Source: Lachnospiraceae bacterium (GTDB lineage: Bacteria > Bacillota > Clostridia > Lachnospirales > Lachnospiraceae). Taken from it: a stretch of DNA of 51,400 bases. Under the pieces are notes generated by a model. It was not told where the DNA came from, made no database searches, and saw only the letters and a list, made by a program, of their open reading frames with translations. The stretch lies in the NCBI GenBank assembly GCA_015057635.1, contig SVEB01000003.1, forward strand, positions 1 through 51,400. Reading direction: 5' to 3'. A program made the position numbers and the translations under genes. Positions 15,616 through 24,400 of the stretch are shown here, piece by piece. Each line of letters opens with the position of its first letter. Position 1 is the first letter of the stretch.

Positions 15616-16041
15616 ATGAATAACGAAAATAAAATATGCAAAGTACACTATACAGGTACATTCAATGATGGAACAAAGTTTGATTCCTCATATGACAGAG
15701 GAGAAACATTAGAGTTCGTTTGTGGCGGAGGCATGATGATTAAAGGCTTTGATGAAGCAGTTAAAACAATGGAAGTAGGAGAAATCAAGGAAATTCATCT
15801 TATGCCGGAAGAAGCATACGGAATGCCAAATCCAGATAATATCCTCGTAATCAACATCAGTGAACTTCCAGGTTCTGAAAATCTTAGTGTAGGTGAGCAG
15901 GTTTATCTATCAAATCAGATGGGACAGCCTGTTCCGGTAAAGGTTACAGCAAAGGATGAAACAACCATTACTCTTGATGCAAATCATGAGATGGCAGGAA
16001 AAGAACTTAACTTCAAGATTGAGTTAGTAGAAGTTATTTAG
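15616..16041 (+). CDS. SlyD-like FKBP-type peptidyl-prolyl isomerase
   Basis: A 141-residue cytosolic isomerase and chaperone. FKBP strands with VHYTGTFNDGTKFDSSYDRG are at residues 9-28. The insert-in-flap chaperone domain covers about 65-115, and the FKBP fold resumes near 118-141 (ELNFKIELVEV). The His/Cys-rich metal-binding tail of E. coli SlyD is absent, as in many Firmicutes. It catalyses cis-trans isomerisation of prolyl bonds and helps folding. The start has AAAGGAG nine bases upstream. It is transcribed alone and ends in a strong terminator. Confidence 0.93.
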   Translation: MNNENKICKVHYTGTFNDGTKFDSSYDRGETLEFVCGGGMMIKGFDEAVKTMEVGEIKEIHLMPEEAYGMPNPDNILVINISELPGSENLSVGEQVYLSNQMGQPVPVKVTAKDETTITLDANHEMAGKELNFKIELVEVI

Positions 16042-16117
16042 TTTTATCCCATAAGAATCTCATATTGGTGCTGGTTTTACTTGGTATCTTGTATAACAAC
16101 AGTTATTTGGGGTGTCT

Positions 16118-16157
16118 TAAGTGCATCGGAAAATACTTCCGATGCACTTATTTTTTT
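16118..16157 (+). terminator. Rho-independent terminator after slyD-like gene
   Basis: TAAGTGCATCGGAA (16118-16131) and TTCCGATGCACTTA (16137-16150) form a 14-bp perfect stem with a six-base loop, followed by seven T. The remaining ~180 bases to the next gene hold no other structure I can support. Confidence 0.93.
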
Positions 16158-16335
16158 ACCCTGCGTTTCCTCACTGAAAAAGCATGATATTACATAAATG
16201 TCAACATTTATTAAGGAGTATAGTTATAAAATGAAAAGGAATGAAAGATAAAGTAACGGTAACGAATCGACCATCTTGCATACTTTCATTTCCATAAGAG
16301 AACACTAAATGGAAATGAGTAAAAGAGGTATTTTT

Positions 16336-18393
16336 ATGCACGCAGAGAATAGAAAACCTAATCACTTAATCAAAGAAAAGAGCCCATATTTACTTCAGCA
16401 TGCATACAATCCAGTTAACTGGTATCCATGGAGTAAAGAGGCATTCGCAAAAGCCAAAGAAGAGAACAAGCCAATTTTCCTAAGTATTGGTTATTCCACA
16501 TGTCATTGGTGCCATGTAATGGAGCGTGAGTCTTTTGAGGATGAAGAGGTTGCCGAGGTACTGAATCGGGATTTTGTAGCAATTAAGGTGGACAAGGAGG
16601 AGCGCCCCGATATCGACACCATCTATATGAATGTCTGCCAGGCAGTAAACGGACACGGCGGCTGGCCATTAACGATTATTATGACGCCGGAGCAGAAACC
16701 GTTCTTTGCCGGAACGTATCTTCCAAAACATTCAAAAGGCCAGATGTTTGGTCTGATCGAGCTGCTAAATAACGTATCGAACGTATGGAAGGCAGATCCG
16801 AAGCGCTTAATCGATTCCGGTGAAGATATCACAAGAATCATGCAGAAGGAAGATACGGACGAAAAAGAGGGTAGTGAGAGTCCTTCTGCATTTGATCGTC
16901 GGACTTTTGCCAGGGCGTTTCTTGTCTATCAGCATCAGTTTGATGAGGTATACGGAGGATTTCGGGAAGCACCGAAGTTTCCGACACCTCATAACCTGAT
17001 GTTTCTGTTACGCTATGCGGTACTGTTTCATAATGATTCGGCTCTTAGAATGGTAGAAAAGACATTAGAAGGAATGTTTAGGGGCGGAATTTATGACCAC
17101 ATCGGCGGAGGATTTTCGCGTTATTCTACGGATGAGAAATGGCTGGTTCCTCATTTTGAAAAAATGCTATATGATAATGCACTGCTGATTCAGCTTTATT
17201 CGGAAGCGTATCAGGTGACAAAACGTCCTCTCTATGAGAAAGTAGTAAAAGAGAGCATGCAGTATATTATGACAGAGATGTTAGATGATAAGGGCGGCTT
17301 TTACTGCGCACAGGATGCGGACAGTGAAGGAGAGGAAGGCAGATATTATGTCTTTACGCCGGAAGAAGCGATTCAGGTGTTAGGAAAGAGCGACGGTGCA
17401 AGGTTTAATCAGTATTATAAGATTAAGGAGCCGGGAAACTTTGAAGGAGCCACCATTCCGAACCGGATTGGAATGGATCTTGATGAGGATGAAACAGGCA
17501 TGAAGCAGCTTCGCGAGAAGATGTATGAATACCGAAAGGGCAGGATGGCGCTTCATAAGGATGATAAGATCTTAACAAGCTGGAACAGTCTGATGATTAC
17601 CGCCTGTGCAAAAGCATATCAGGTATTTCATGAGAAACAGTATCTGTTTGCGGCAAGAGATGCTTATGCATTTATCGTACAGAATCTGCGGGATGAGAAT
17701 GGACGGCTTGCCGTACGCTACCGGGATGGGCATCGGTTTGGACTGGGCAATCTGGAGGACTATGCATTTTTTATTATGGCACAGATTGCATTATATGAAG
17801 TCACTTTTGATCCCGTGTATCTGGCAGGTGCTGTAAAAGATGCGGATGAGATGATCAGGCTGTTTTGGGATGAGAAGAAAGGAGGCTTTTATTTCTACGG
17901 TTCCGATGCAGAGAGTCTCATTCTACGTCCTAAGGAAGTGTATGATGGAGCAATCCCATCCGGTAATTCGGTTGCAGCATATGCACTTGTGAAATTAGAG
18001 AAAATCACACGAAAGGATTCGTACTGGAATATTTGCGAAAAGCAGTTTGATTTCTTAACAAGAGAGATTTCGGAATATCCGATTGCGTATTCCTTTGCAC
18101 TATGTGCATTCTTAATAAAAATGGATCCGAAGGAGATTGTATGTGTGCTGAACGATGATGTGGATCTTCAGGATCTTCATCAACTCCTTAGAGAGTACTT
18201 CCTTCCAACAACCGTGGTAATACCGATTGAGGAACACTATTCGGAAGAACTGGCAGCAGTTGCACCATATACGGCAGAGTATAAGAGGATTGTGGAAGAG
18301 AGCGAAATCTATATTTGTGAGAATTTAAGCTGTCATCCGCCGATCAAAGGAATGGAGGGCTTAAAGGAATATTTTGAAAAGATAACAGAATAG
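16336..18393 (+). CDS. YyaL/SSP411-type thioredoxin-fold and glucosidase-like protein (DUF255)
   Basis: A 685-residue protein of the DUF255 or spermatogenesis-associated-20 family. An N-terminal thioredoxin-like domain (about 1-165) opens with [24 protein letters not shown] (read at 9-32) and has the CHWC pair at residues 56-59. The C-terminal ~500 residues form an (alpha/alpha)6 barrel resembling N-acylglucosamine epimerases and glycosidases. Its biochemical role is not settled; a redox or sugar-related function is proposed from the folds. I prefer the ATG at 16336, preceded by AAGAGGT, over the in-frame ATG at 16309. It is a single-gene unit ending in a terminator. Confidence 0.9.
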   Translation: MHAENRKPNHLIKEKSPYLLQHAYNPVNWYPWSKEAFAKAKEENKPIFLSIGYSTCHWCHVMERESFEDEEVAEVLNRDFVAIKVDKEERPDIDTIYMNVCQAVNGHGGWPLTIIMTPEQKPFFAGTYLPKHSKGQMFGLIELLNNVSNVWKADPKRLIDSGEDITRIMQKEDTDEKEGSESPSAFDRRTFARAFLVYQHQFDEVYGGFREAPKFPTPHNLMFLLRYAVLFHNDSALRMVEKTLEGMFRGGIYDHIGGGFSRYSTDEKWLVPHFEKMLYDNALLIQLYSEAYQVTKRPLYEKVVKESMQYIMTEMLDDKGGFYCAQDADSEGEEGRYYVFTPEEAIQVLGKSDGARFNQYYKIKEPGNFEGATIPNRIGMDLDEDETGMKQLREKMYEYRKGRMALHKDDKILTSWNSLMITACAKAYQVFHEKQYLFAARDAYAFIVQNLRDENGRLAVRYRDGHRFGLGNLEDYAFFIMAQIALYEVTFDPVYLAGAVKDADEMIRLFWDEKKGGFYFYGSDAESLILRPKEVYDGAIPSGNSVAAYALVKLEKITRKDSYWNICEKQFDFLTREISEYPIAYSFALCAFLIKMDPKEIVCVLNDDVDLQDLHQLLREYFLPTTVVIPIEEHYSEELAAVAPYTAEYKRIVEESEIYICENLSCHPPIKGMEGLKEYFEKITE

Positions 18394-18419
18394 AGTGGAA
18401 TAGAAGAAAAAATAGAAAG

Positions 18420-18463
18420 ACAGGTCTTACATGCAGAAGTGGTATTGCAAGACCTGTTTTTTG
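18420..18463 (+). terminator. Rho-independent terminator
   Basis: ACAGGTCTT (18420-18428) pairs with AAGACCTGT (18449-18457), followed by six T. The loop is about 20 bases. Confidence 0.8.
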
Positions 18464-18502
18464 TATAGAAACTGGTATGCAGTAGCAAAGCTATTTTGCA
18501 GG

Positions 18503-18511
18503 TGTTATAAT
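18503..18511 (+). promoter_or_regulatory. Extended -10 promoter
   Basis: TGTTATAAT at 18503-18511 is a perfect -10 hexamer with the TGn extension (TG at 18503-18504). No good -35 is seen 17 bases upstream. It lies about 30 bases before the ribosome site of the Ntn-hydrolase gene. Confidence 0.55.
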
Positions 18512-18549
18512 TTTTTTATAGAAGAAAATGTTAGGATAGGAGCGCGGTT

Positions 18550-19980
18550 ATGAGAGAAGTTGCTAAAATTTTTCTTATTATACTGATAATGCTGACAGTG
18601 GTAATTGTCTTACTTTTAGAGGTGCGGATCATCACATCGTATCGCTTACGTTTCCATGCAGGAAAAAGTTCAAAGGATAAGGACGGCATCCTAAGTCTGA
18701 AGGCGGGTGATGGGATTGTATATTTAGAAAAAGGACTGTTTGCGGCGCGTTTCGATGGGGATTATGGACTGGATGATTTTTTAAAGCGGAAAGGTGCAGC
18801 TTCCGATCAAGAGATGTTACGCTTTCTTGCTGACTATTACAGGATGGATTGCGAGACTCTTGAGATAAGAGGTGCAGGCTTTGGGTGCAGTACGATTTCG
18901 GTTCCGTCTATGGATGGTGGCTATCTGTTTGGCCGTAATTTTGACTGGCTTCCCTGTGATGCGATGATTGTAGAAGCACACCCCGGGAATGGTTATAGTT
19001 CCATTTCAACCGTCAATATGGATTTTATTCATATCGGAACTAAATTTCGGTCATTACGGATGTCGCAAAAAGCGCTGATCACTACCGCACTTTACGTTCC
19101 GCTTGATGGAATGAATGAAAAAGGGCTTTGCGTCTCGGTTAACATGATTCATGATTCAGATACGATTAAACAGAGCACAGGAAAACCGAATCTGACGACA
19201 ACTACCGCAATCCGCCTTATGTTAGATAAAGCGGCAAATGTAGAGGAAGCGTTAGCATTACTAAAGTCTTATGATCTGCATGCGTCAATGAATTATATGA
19301 TACATTTTGCCATTGCAGATGCCAATGGAAATAGTGTTGCAGTGGAGTATGTCCATAATAAAATGGTTGTGATTCAGACACCGATTCTGACTAATTTTTA
19401 TCTTACGAAAGGAGACAAGCATGGAATCGGTACAGAGCAGTCAAAAATCCGTTATAAGATTTTAGGAAAAGCATTGGATTCGAATACGTCTATGACAGTA
19501 AATCAGGTGCGTGATATTTTAGACAGTGTGGGTAAGCATAATTTTAGGTGCAGGGAGACAACCGAGTGGAGCATTGTATTTGATCAGAAGGCGTTAACCG
19601 CCTACTATTATCATAGAGAACATTATAAGGAAAATTATCAGCTGATTCTGATGGGATCTAGGAAAAAAGAACGGATTAAAAAGCAGATTGAAGGAATGGA
19701 TGTAAGGACAGCGATTCAAAGCAAAGAATGTAACGAAGATGGAGAAGCCGATGCCATTTGGAGTAAAATGTGCGATCTGGATTTCAGTATCCCTTTTGTA
19801 TGTAGTACAGGTGGCGCCAGTTTATTACCGGCTGACAAATGCTTCGGATCAGGGAACCGTGCTTCCAATTGCAGGCGCTATCATTATGATTACCGGTCTT
19901 ATTGTAGAAAGCCTTGCCCATTATCGATGCGATTCCGGTTCTGTAATAAAGTTTGTCACATATGGCGCCTCGTAGTATAA
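18550..19980 (+). CDS. Membrane-anchored Ntn-hydrolase (linear amide C-N hydrolase type) with aberrant C-terminus
   Basis: A 476-codon ORF. An N-terminal membrane segment at residues 5-24 suggests export or anchoring. The body resembles choloylglycine/penicillin-acylase-like Ntn-hydrolases: GAGFGCSTIS puts the probable nucleophile at Cys113, then GRNFDW near 128-133, and MNEKGLCVSVNM near 188-199. The family-like sequence ends near residue 370 (YYYHREHYKENYQLIL). The last ~80 residues are Cys/Arg-rich and overlap, in another frame, a recognisable remnant of a DUF1295 membrane protein. The natural stop was therefore probably lost by deletion or frameshift. The enzyme core may still be intact. 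The substrate is unknown, and bile-salt or acyl-amide hydrolysis are only possibilities. GGAGCGCGG precedes the ATG. Confidence 0.75.
   Translation: MREVAKIFLIILIMLTVVIVLLLEVRIITSYRLRFHAGKSSKDKDGILSLKAGDGIVYLEKGLFAARFDGDYGLDDFLKRKGAASDQEMLRFLADYYRMDCETLEIRGAGFGCSTISVPSMDGGYLFGRNFDWLPCDAMIVEAHPGNGYSSISTVNMDFIHIGTKFRSLRMSQKALITTALYVPLDGMNEKGLCVSVNMIHDSDTIKQSTGKPNLTTTTAIRLMLDKAANVEEALALLKSYDLHASMNYMIHFAIADANGNSVAVEYVHNKMVVIQTPILTNFYLTKGDKHGIGTEQSKIRYKILGKALDSNTSMTVNQVRDILDSVGKHNFRCRETTEWSIVFDQKALTAYYYHREHYKENYQLILMGSRKKERIKKQIEGMDVRTAIQSKECNEDGEADAIWSKMCDLDFSIPFVCSTGGASLLPADKCFGSGNRASNCRRYHYDYRSYCRKPCPLSMRFRFCNKVCHIWRLVV
19739..19975 (+). pseudogene. Remnant of a DUF1295/steroid-reductase-like membrane protein
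   Basis: In the frame one base off the Ntn-hydrolase frame, 78 codons read a hydrophobic segment with WISVSLLYVVQVAPVYYRL, then a second with IAGAIIMITGLIVESLAH. This is the usual pattern of DUF1295 (3-oxo-5-alpha-steroid 4-dehydrogenase-like) proteins just before their conserved core. The remaining tail after residue 60 is not recognisable, and the catalytic core is missing. It has no separate start signal. It is embedded in the 3' end of the preceding ORF. Confidence 0.6.
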
Positions 19981-20026
19981 TAGGCAAAGGTTAAGAGTGA
20001 AAGGATCGATTTTAGGAGGATGACAA

Positions 20027-20761
20027 ATGATTTTTTATTTTTCCGGTACAGGAAATTCTTTATATACGGCGAAGAAGTTAGCAGATCAGATGGGCTGTGA
20101 AATAGTGGATATGGCAGCAGGCAGAAAGGAAAAACACGAGTTTCATCTTAAGAATGAAGAGCCAGTCGGCTTTGTTTTTCCGGTTTATTGCTATACATTA
20201 AATGATGTGGTATTTGACTATATCCAGAATCTAGAAATTACCGGAAATGGGTACACATTCGCTATTGTTACATGTGGAGCAAGCATCGGTGGAACAGCAG
20301 GACTGCTAAAGTCAGAGCTAAAGAAGAGAGGAATCGACCTTGCTAATGTGTACCCTCTTGTCATGCCGGATAATGCAATGTTTTACTATAATATCGCAGA
20401 TAAGAAACAGGCAAAAGAGTTTTTAGCAGAAGCAGACAAAAAACTGGATGTCATGATGGAAAAGATTCAGAAGAAAGAAGTTGGTGCAATTTCTTCTGGG
20501 CTATCGTCCAGATTATTGCGTCCTGTATACCATGCAATGGCATCCACAAAGAAATTTTCTGTAACAGATGAGTGCATTCATTGCGGAAAATGTGAAAGAA
20601 ATTGTCCGGATCAGGTAATTAAAATGAAGGATGGAATTCCAACATGGGAAAAATCGAAGTGCGTGAAGTGCAGTGCCTGCATTAATCGATGCCCGGTCAA
20701 TGCAATTCAGTATGGAAAAGGAACAAGAAAGCGCAACCGCTACGAGAATCCATATATTTAA
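20027..20761 (+). CDS. EFR1-family protein: flavodoxin-like domain fused to a 2[4Fe-4S] ferredoxin
   Basis: A 244-residue redox protein. The N-terminal flavodoxin-like domain (about 1-150) opens IFYFSGTGNS, the FMN phosphate loop. The C-terminal ferredoxin domain has two clusters: CIHCGKCERNCP near 184-195 and CVKCSACINRCP near 212-223. Such proteins move electrons between flavin and iron-sulphur partners. Specific partners are not visible. TAGGAGG lies 7 bases before the start. It is followed after 19 bases by an AraC-type regulator on the same strand and may be co-transcribed with it. The gene looks intact. Confidence 0.92.
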   Translation: MIFYFSGTGNSLYTAKKLADQMGCEIVDMAAGRKEKHEFHLKNEEPVGFVFPVYCYTLNDVVFDYIQNLEITGNGYTFAIVTCGASIGGTAGLLKSELKKRGIDLANVYPLVMPDNAMFYYNIADKKQAKEFLAEADKKLDVMMEKIQKKEVGAISSGLSSRLLRPVYHAMASTKKFSVTDECIHCGKCERNCPDQVIKMKDGIPTWEKSKCVKCSACINRCPVNAIQYGKGTRKRNRYENPYI

Positions 20762-20780
20762 AGAAAAAGAAGAGGGGCAT

Positions 20781-21647
20781 ATGAATTATAGAAAAGAATT
20801 TGAGACTTGTTTTGAATATGTGGAATCTCATTTAAAAGACGGAATAACGACAGAGGAACTGGCGAATGTGATGGGATATTCGTTATATCATTTTTGCAGG
20901 GTATTCTATGCCTATCAGGGAATGACACCGATGGAGTATGTTTTGGAACGGAGGCTCGCGGCTGCATTTGGTGAATTACAGCAGGGAAGAAAGGTCATCG
21001 ATGTATCGTGTGATTACTGTTTTGAAACGCCAAGCGGTTTTACAAAGGCATTTCGAAAGAAATATGGAATAAGCCCCGCGGAACTGAAACGAACCTGGAA
21101 ACAGGAAAAGGATAGGATGAATGATACAAATGCACCGATGAAAAGCTGCATTCGGGACATAGAACCAATTGGTATCAGCGGATACAGTATGTCTCTTGAT
21201 TATGGGGATAGTGCATTTAAAGAAGAGCTGGCGGCATATTGGGAAGGATACGAAGAGAACAATATAGAAGAGCGATTATATGCCACATTAAATCCAAAAA
21301 AGCATGCGGAAATCGGAGTCGTAGTCAGAAAAGAAAATGACAGAAGCATTCACAGCTATCTTCTTGGCGTTATGGAACAAAACAAAAGTGATAATCTCCC
21401 ATGGGTCAATTATACGATTGCAGGCGGAAAATATGCAGTGTTTACAACTGCGCCAGTTGATATGACAAAATGTGAGAACGATTTTGCAAAGCGGATAAAA
21501 GACACATGGAGGTACATATTTGGCGTCTGGTTTGAAAGCACAACCTATCAGTATGATGAATCAAGAGAAGCTTTTGAATACTACGATGAGCGGTGCCATT
21601 TCAGCGAATATTCCGTTATGGATATCTATATTCCGATTAAAGAATAG
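20781..21647 (+). CDS. AraC-family regulator with GyrI-like ligand-binding domain
   Basis: A 288-residue regulator. The two AraC helix-turn-helix motifs fill residues 5-105 (EELANVMGYSLYHFCRVFYA and then TPSGFTKAFRKKYGISPAEL). The C-terminal ~160 residues match the GyrI-like or effector-binding fold of Rob and BmrR, ending YSVMDIYIPI. Such regulators sense hydrophobic or cationic compounds. The longer reading frame from 20673 overlaps the EFR1 gene and has no ribosome site. The ATG at 20781 follows GAAGAGGGG, so I use it. It probably responds to a drug-like ligand, which is inference. Confidence 0.9.
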   Translation: MNYRKEFETCFEYVESHLKDGITTEELANVMGYSLYHFCRVFYAYQGMTPMEYVLERRLAAAFGELQQGRKVIDVSCDYCFETPSGFTKAFRKKYGISPAELKRTWKQEKDRMNDTNAPMKSCIRDIEPIGISGYSMSLDYGDSAFKEELAAYWEGYEENNIEERLYATLNPKKHAEIGVVVRKENDRSIHSYLLGVMEQNKSDNLPWVNYTIAGGKYAVFTTAPVDMTKCENDFAKRIKDTWRYIFGVWFESTTYQYDESREAFEYYDERCHFSEYSVMDIYIPIKE

Positions 21648-21741
21648 CAATCCAGGAACAGAAAAAGGGGAACGGATGATTTACAATAGCTAAAAAGAAA
21701 GGCGACGTATGATGAATTAATTAGAGGAATCATACAAGTGA

Positions 21742-22764
21742 ATGGCTATGGAAATTATCAAAATGAAAAAAGAGCACCTTGATGAAGTGAGTGAGATTGC
21801 GTATGGCATGTATTTAGAAGAACAGAAATATGAAAAAGAGCTTAGATTGTCTTCTAAGGAGAAGTTTTGCAATAAGGTAAAAAAATCCGTTTTCCATGAG
21901 CGCGGATATGTCTGCGTCAAACAAGGGAAGGTTTTCGGATATCTATCAGCAAAAGAGTTTTTACAAGAAGATGGTACGACCTGGTGTATGGTCCCGATCT
22001 GGGGATATGGGGCGATAGGTTCTAATCGGGAAAAGATTCTTTCCATGCTGTTTCAAAAGATGGCGGAAGAGTTATGTGAGAATAAAACCGTTCATTTTGA
22101 AATCAAATTATATGCCCATGATGAGGGGAGTGTAAGGCTTTTTTCCTATCTGCAGTTTGGGATACAGTGTGAAGAAGGAATTAGCAGTACAAAAGGGGAT
22201 ATTCATGCAAGTGGAGAGAGGGTGTCAGAAGAAGAAATGTGCCGCACAAGGTTGGATTTGGATACTGACGTAGAGATACCGCATGAGACAGAGATTACAG
22301 TAGAAGAACTGTCTAAGCAAGAGATAAAAGAACGGTGGGGGGAGATATGGAGCCTGCTATCCAGGCTGATTGGGCATTTACAGAAAAGCCCGGTCTTTTA
22401 TCCGGGAGAAGAGTTTACTGAGGAAGTATATAAGAGATTCTTTTTGGATGAGGATACATATGTATACGCAGCAAAAAAGGCTGGCTCTATGATTGGGCTG
22501 ATCGAGGCAAATGCAGACGGAAATGAGTTTCTTTCCGATAACGAAGGCTGCTATAATGTCGGGGATATTTTTGTAGCAGATGAATTCAGAGGCAAAGGAG
22601 TGGCACAGAAGCTGTTAGCATATGTGAAGGACGCATTGCAGGCAAAGAAGATTGATTCTATGTGGGTAGAGCATGGTACAGCCAATCCGAATGCAAGGGG
22701 ATTTTGGAATAAATATTTTGACAGCTATTGTTATACCATGATTCGGGATATCAAAGGATGTTAG
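21742..22764 (+). CDS. Protein with two GNAT acetyltransferase domains
   Basis: A 340-residue protein. The N-terminal half (about 3-150) is a degenerate GNAT-like domain. The C-terminal half (about 185-340) has a clearer acetyl-CoA-binding motif: VGDIFVADEFRGKGVAQKLL near 273-292, followed by NPNARGFWNKYF. The substrate is unknown; double GNATs include antibiotic and small-molecule acetylases. AGAGGA lies about 15 bases upstream of the ATG at 21742, a little far, and the ATG at 21748 is a possible alternative. Directly after the stop lies a broken TetR gene, which may once have regulated it. Confidence 0.85.
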   Translation: MAMEIIKMKKEHLDEVSEIAYGMYLEEQKYEKELRLSSKEKFCNKVKKSVFHERGYVCVKQGKVFGYLSAKEFLQEDGTTWCMVPIWGYGAIGSNREKILSMLFQKMAEELCENKTVHFEIKLYAHDEGSVRLFSYLQFGIQCEEGISSTKGDIHASGERVSEEEMCRTRLDLDTDVEIPHETEITVEELSKQEIKERWGEIWSLLSRLIGHLQKSPVFYPGEEFTEEVYKRFFLDEDTYVYAAKKAGSMIGLIEANADGNEFLSDNEGCYNVGDIFVADEFRGKGVAQKLLAYVKDALQAKKIDSMWVEHGTANPNARGFWNKYFDSYCYTMIRDIKGC

Positions 22765-23139
22765 AAACATGTAATTGAAACAGCATGTGAAATTATCGAA
22801 ACGGAGGGGATTGAAGCAGCAACGATCCGAAACATCGCTGCAAAAGCAGGCTATAACTCAGCCACGATCTACTCTTATTTTTAGAATCTCTCCCATCTCA
22901 TCTTATGTGCTCATATGAAATTTGAGGAAGAGATTATGCATAGAATGATGGAAAAGATAGCGGGGGAGAGAAATGTAACGATGAATGCTGTGATGCAAGT
23001 GAATCAGACGTGTCTATCGTTACTGGTAGGAACATTACTTCTGGTTATAAGGAAAAGAAGAGAGAACGACGAAGATATGATTTTGAATCAGCTTCGGGAC
23101 AGCCTCGGGATTATCATTGACTCAATAAGAAAACCATAA
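22765..23139 (+). pseudogene. Broken TetR-family regulator
   Basis: From 22765 one frame reads the TetR DNA-binding helices: ACEIIETEGIEAATIRNIAA, then KAGYNSATIYSYF. A TAG at 22882-22884 follows, where NL-type residues normally continue. The same frame then resumes (NLSHLILCAHMKFEEEIM) and runs to 23139 as a helical ligand domain of about 85 residues. There is no start codon at the 5' end: the frame begins right behind the GNAT stop. A single K-to-stop change (AAG to TAG) plus loss of the first codons would explain it. The total is also short for a TetR protein. Confidence 0.85.
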
Positions 23140-23177
23140 CGGATATGATATTTTATCCGTTATGGTTTTCTTATTTT
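23124..23177 (+). terminator. Strong terminator overlapping the end of the TetR pseudogene
   Basis: Perfect 22-bp arms: the left starts AATAAGAAAACCATAACGGA at 23124, and its complement ends at about 23174, followed by more T. The stop of the pseudogene lies inside the left arm. Confidence 0.9.
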
Positions 23178-23361
23178 TAATAACCAAAAGAAGGGCTTCT
23201 AAGAGGAAAACGATGCATGTTATCATTTTCTTTCGGAATTTCGTTAGAAATTGTTAAGATTTTATTCCCATTTTTGGCAGGGTATTCTGAACGGATATAC
23301 GGTATAATAGCAACATCGAGTGAGAGATAAGAAAACTCAATAAAAGGTGAGGAGAGAAAAA

Positions 23362-23904
23362 ATGAGAAAAAGTAAATTTTTAACCGTATGTTTTGGCGCA
23401 TGTTTTGGCGCAGGACAGATGTACTTAGGAATGCATAAGAAAGGGGTTGCCATTATGGGGGGCACCGCAGCACTGGGATTTTTCGCTGCCCTTATGAATC
23501 TTCCGGAAGTGCTGATTTTCCTTCCAGTCATTTGGTGCTATGCATTCTTTGATGCATGCAACTCACATGCATTAACGATGGAGGAAAGAAAAATAAAAGA
23601 TGATGCATTTATTCAGAGAATGACTCAGTTTTTTGAGAAGAAGGAATTAAAGGGCTTAGTGGAAAAACGTCATCTTGTAATTGGATGGGGCTGCATCGCA
23701 ATCGGTGCTTATATTCTGTTTGGACGTGTAATTAGCATGTTTGTGAACCTATTCGATAACTGGGTATTAAATTCCTTTGTATGGAGAATCCATTATGATG
23801 TTCCAAGATTCGTATTTGCGGCAGCAGCAATTATTGTAGGATTGAAGCTTGTGAAAGGTACATTCGGAAAGGAAGGGACGCACACAGATGGAAGCTGTGA
23901 ATAG
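23362..23904 (+). CDS. TM2-domain-like membrane protein
   Basis: A 180-residue membrane protein. The N-terminus has a TM2-like pair of helices (FGAGQMYLGMHKKGVAIM near 12-29, then a second hydrophobic stretch to about 55). A cytosolic charged stretch follows, and two more helices lie near 110-130 and 150-168. The function is unknown. I use the ATG at 23362 because GAGGAG precedes it, not the in-frame ATG at 23347. Its last 17 bases overlap the start of the next ORF. Its C-terminal FGKEGTHTDGSCE recurs in altered form at the end of that ORF, evidence of a duplication. Confidence 0.85.
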   Translation: MRKSKFLTVCFGACFGAGQMYLGMHKKGVAIMGGTAALGFFAALMNLPEVLIFLPVIWCYAFFDACNSHALTMEERKIKDDAFIQRMTQFFEKKELKGLVEKRHLVIGWGCIAIGAYILFGRVISMFVNLFDNWVLNSFVWRIHYDVPRFVFAAAAIIVGLKLVKGTFGKEGTHTDGSCE

Positions 23905-24400
23905 AGAAATAAGCAGCATGAACAGGACCGAAGGAAAGTATGATGAGAAAGTCAGAAGATCATCCGTGGGATGTTATAGAATCACACCTCAAAAGGGAAA
24001 GCGTTCAATGAAGCATCGCTGTATCAAAGCTGCTACGATGTGTATTTCTTTGATCTTAACAGGAGTTATCGTGAGCTGTATTGGTGGAGGAAAACTTATG
24101 AATAGAGTATTGGGAAAGAAGGAGGCGTACTTGCATGGAACCTGTGAATAGAGAAGAAAACAGCATGGATATGATAGAAATTGAGGATGCAAAAAGTACA
24201 GATAGCAAAGAAAGCAATTTCTATGCCGATAAAAATATGGAAAGCGGCCAATGGGATACAGAAAGAAACAGAAATTCGTCTTCCGGATATTATAAAGAGG
24301 CATCCCGAAAAGACGAAAAGCCAGTGAAGTATCGCCGTGTCGGAACCATTACAATGGGAATTTCCTTGATCTTAACGGGTATTATCGTGATCTGCGCGTT
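23863..24400 (+). repeat. Diverged tandem duplication of a gene-junction segment
   Basis: Copy A begins at 23863 and copy B at 24110, exactly 247 bases apart. Each covers the 3' end of one membrane gene, a 17-base overlap and the 5' part of the next (ATGs at 23888 and 24135). They match well around both junctions (TTCGGAAAGG/TTGGGAAAGA, then GTGAATAGAGAA in both) and diverge in between. Copy A lacks about 65 bases before the shared membrane helix. Confidence 0.8.
23888..24151 (+). CDS. Truncated duplicate of the following membrane protein
   Basis: An 87-codon ORF. It begins MEAVNREISSMN, close to MEPVNREENSMD of the next gene, and contains CISLILTGVIVSC matching GISLILTGIIVIC there. It then switches to GKKEAYLHGTCE, resembling the tail of the preceding TM2-like gene. 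It is therefore a chimera: a shortened copy of the next gene's N-terminus joined to a copy of the previous gene's C-terminus. One membrane helix remains near residues 48-66. It overlaps both neighbours by exactly 17 bases. It may be translated but is probably a relic. Confidence 0.7.
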   Translation: MEAVNREISSMNRTEGKYDEKVRRSSVGCYRITPQKGKRSMKHRCIKAATMCISLILTGVIVSCIGGGKLMNRVLGKKEAYLHGTCE

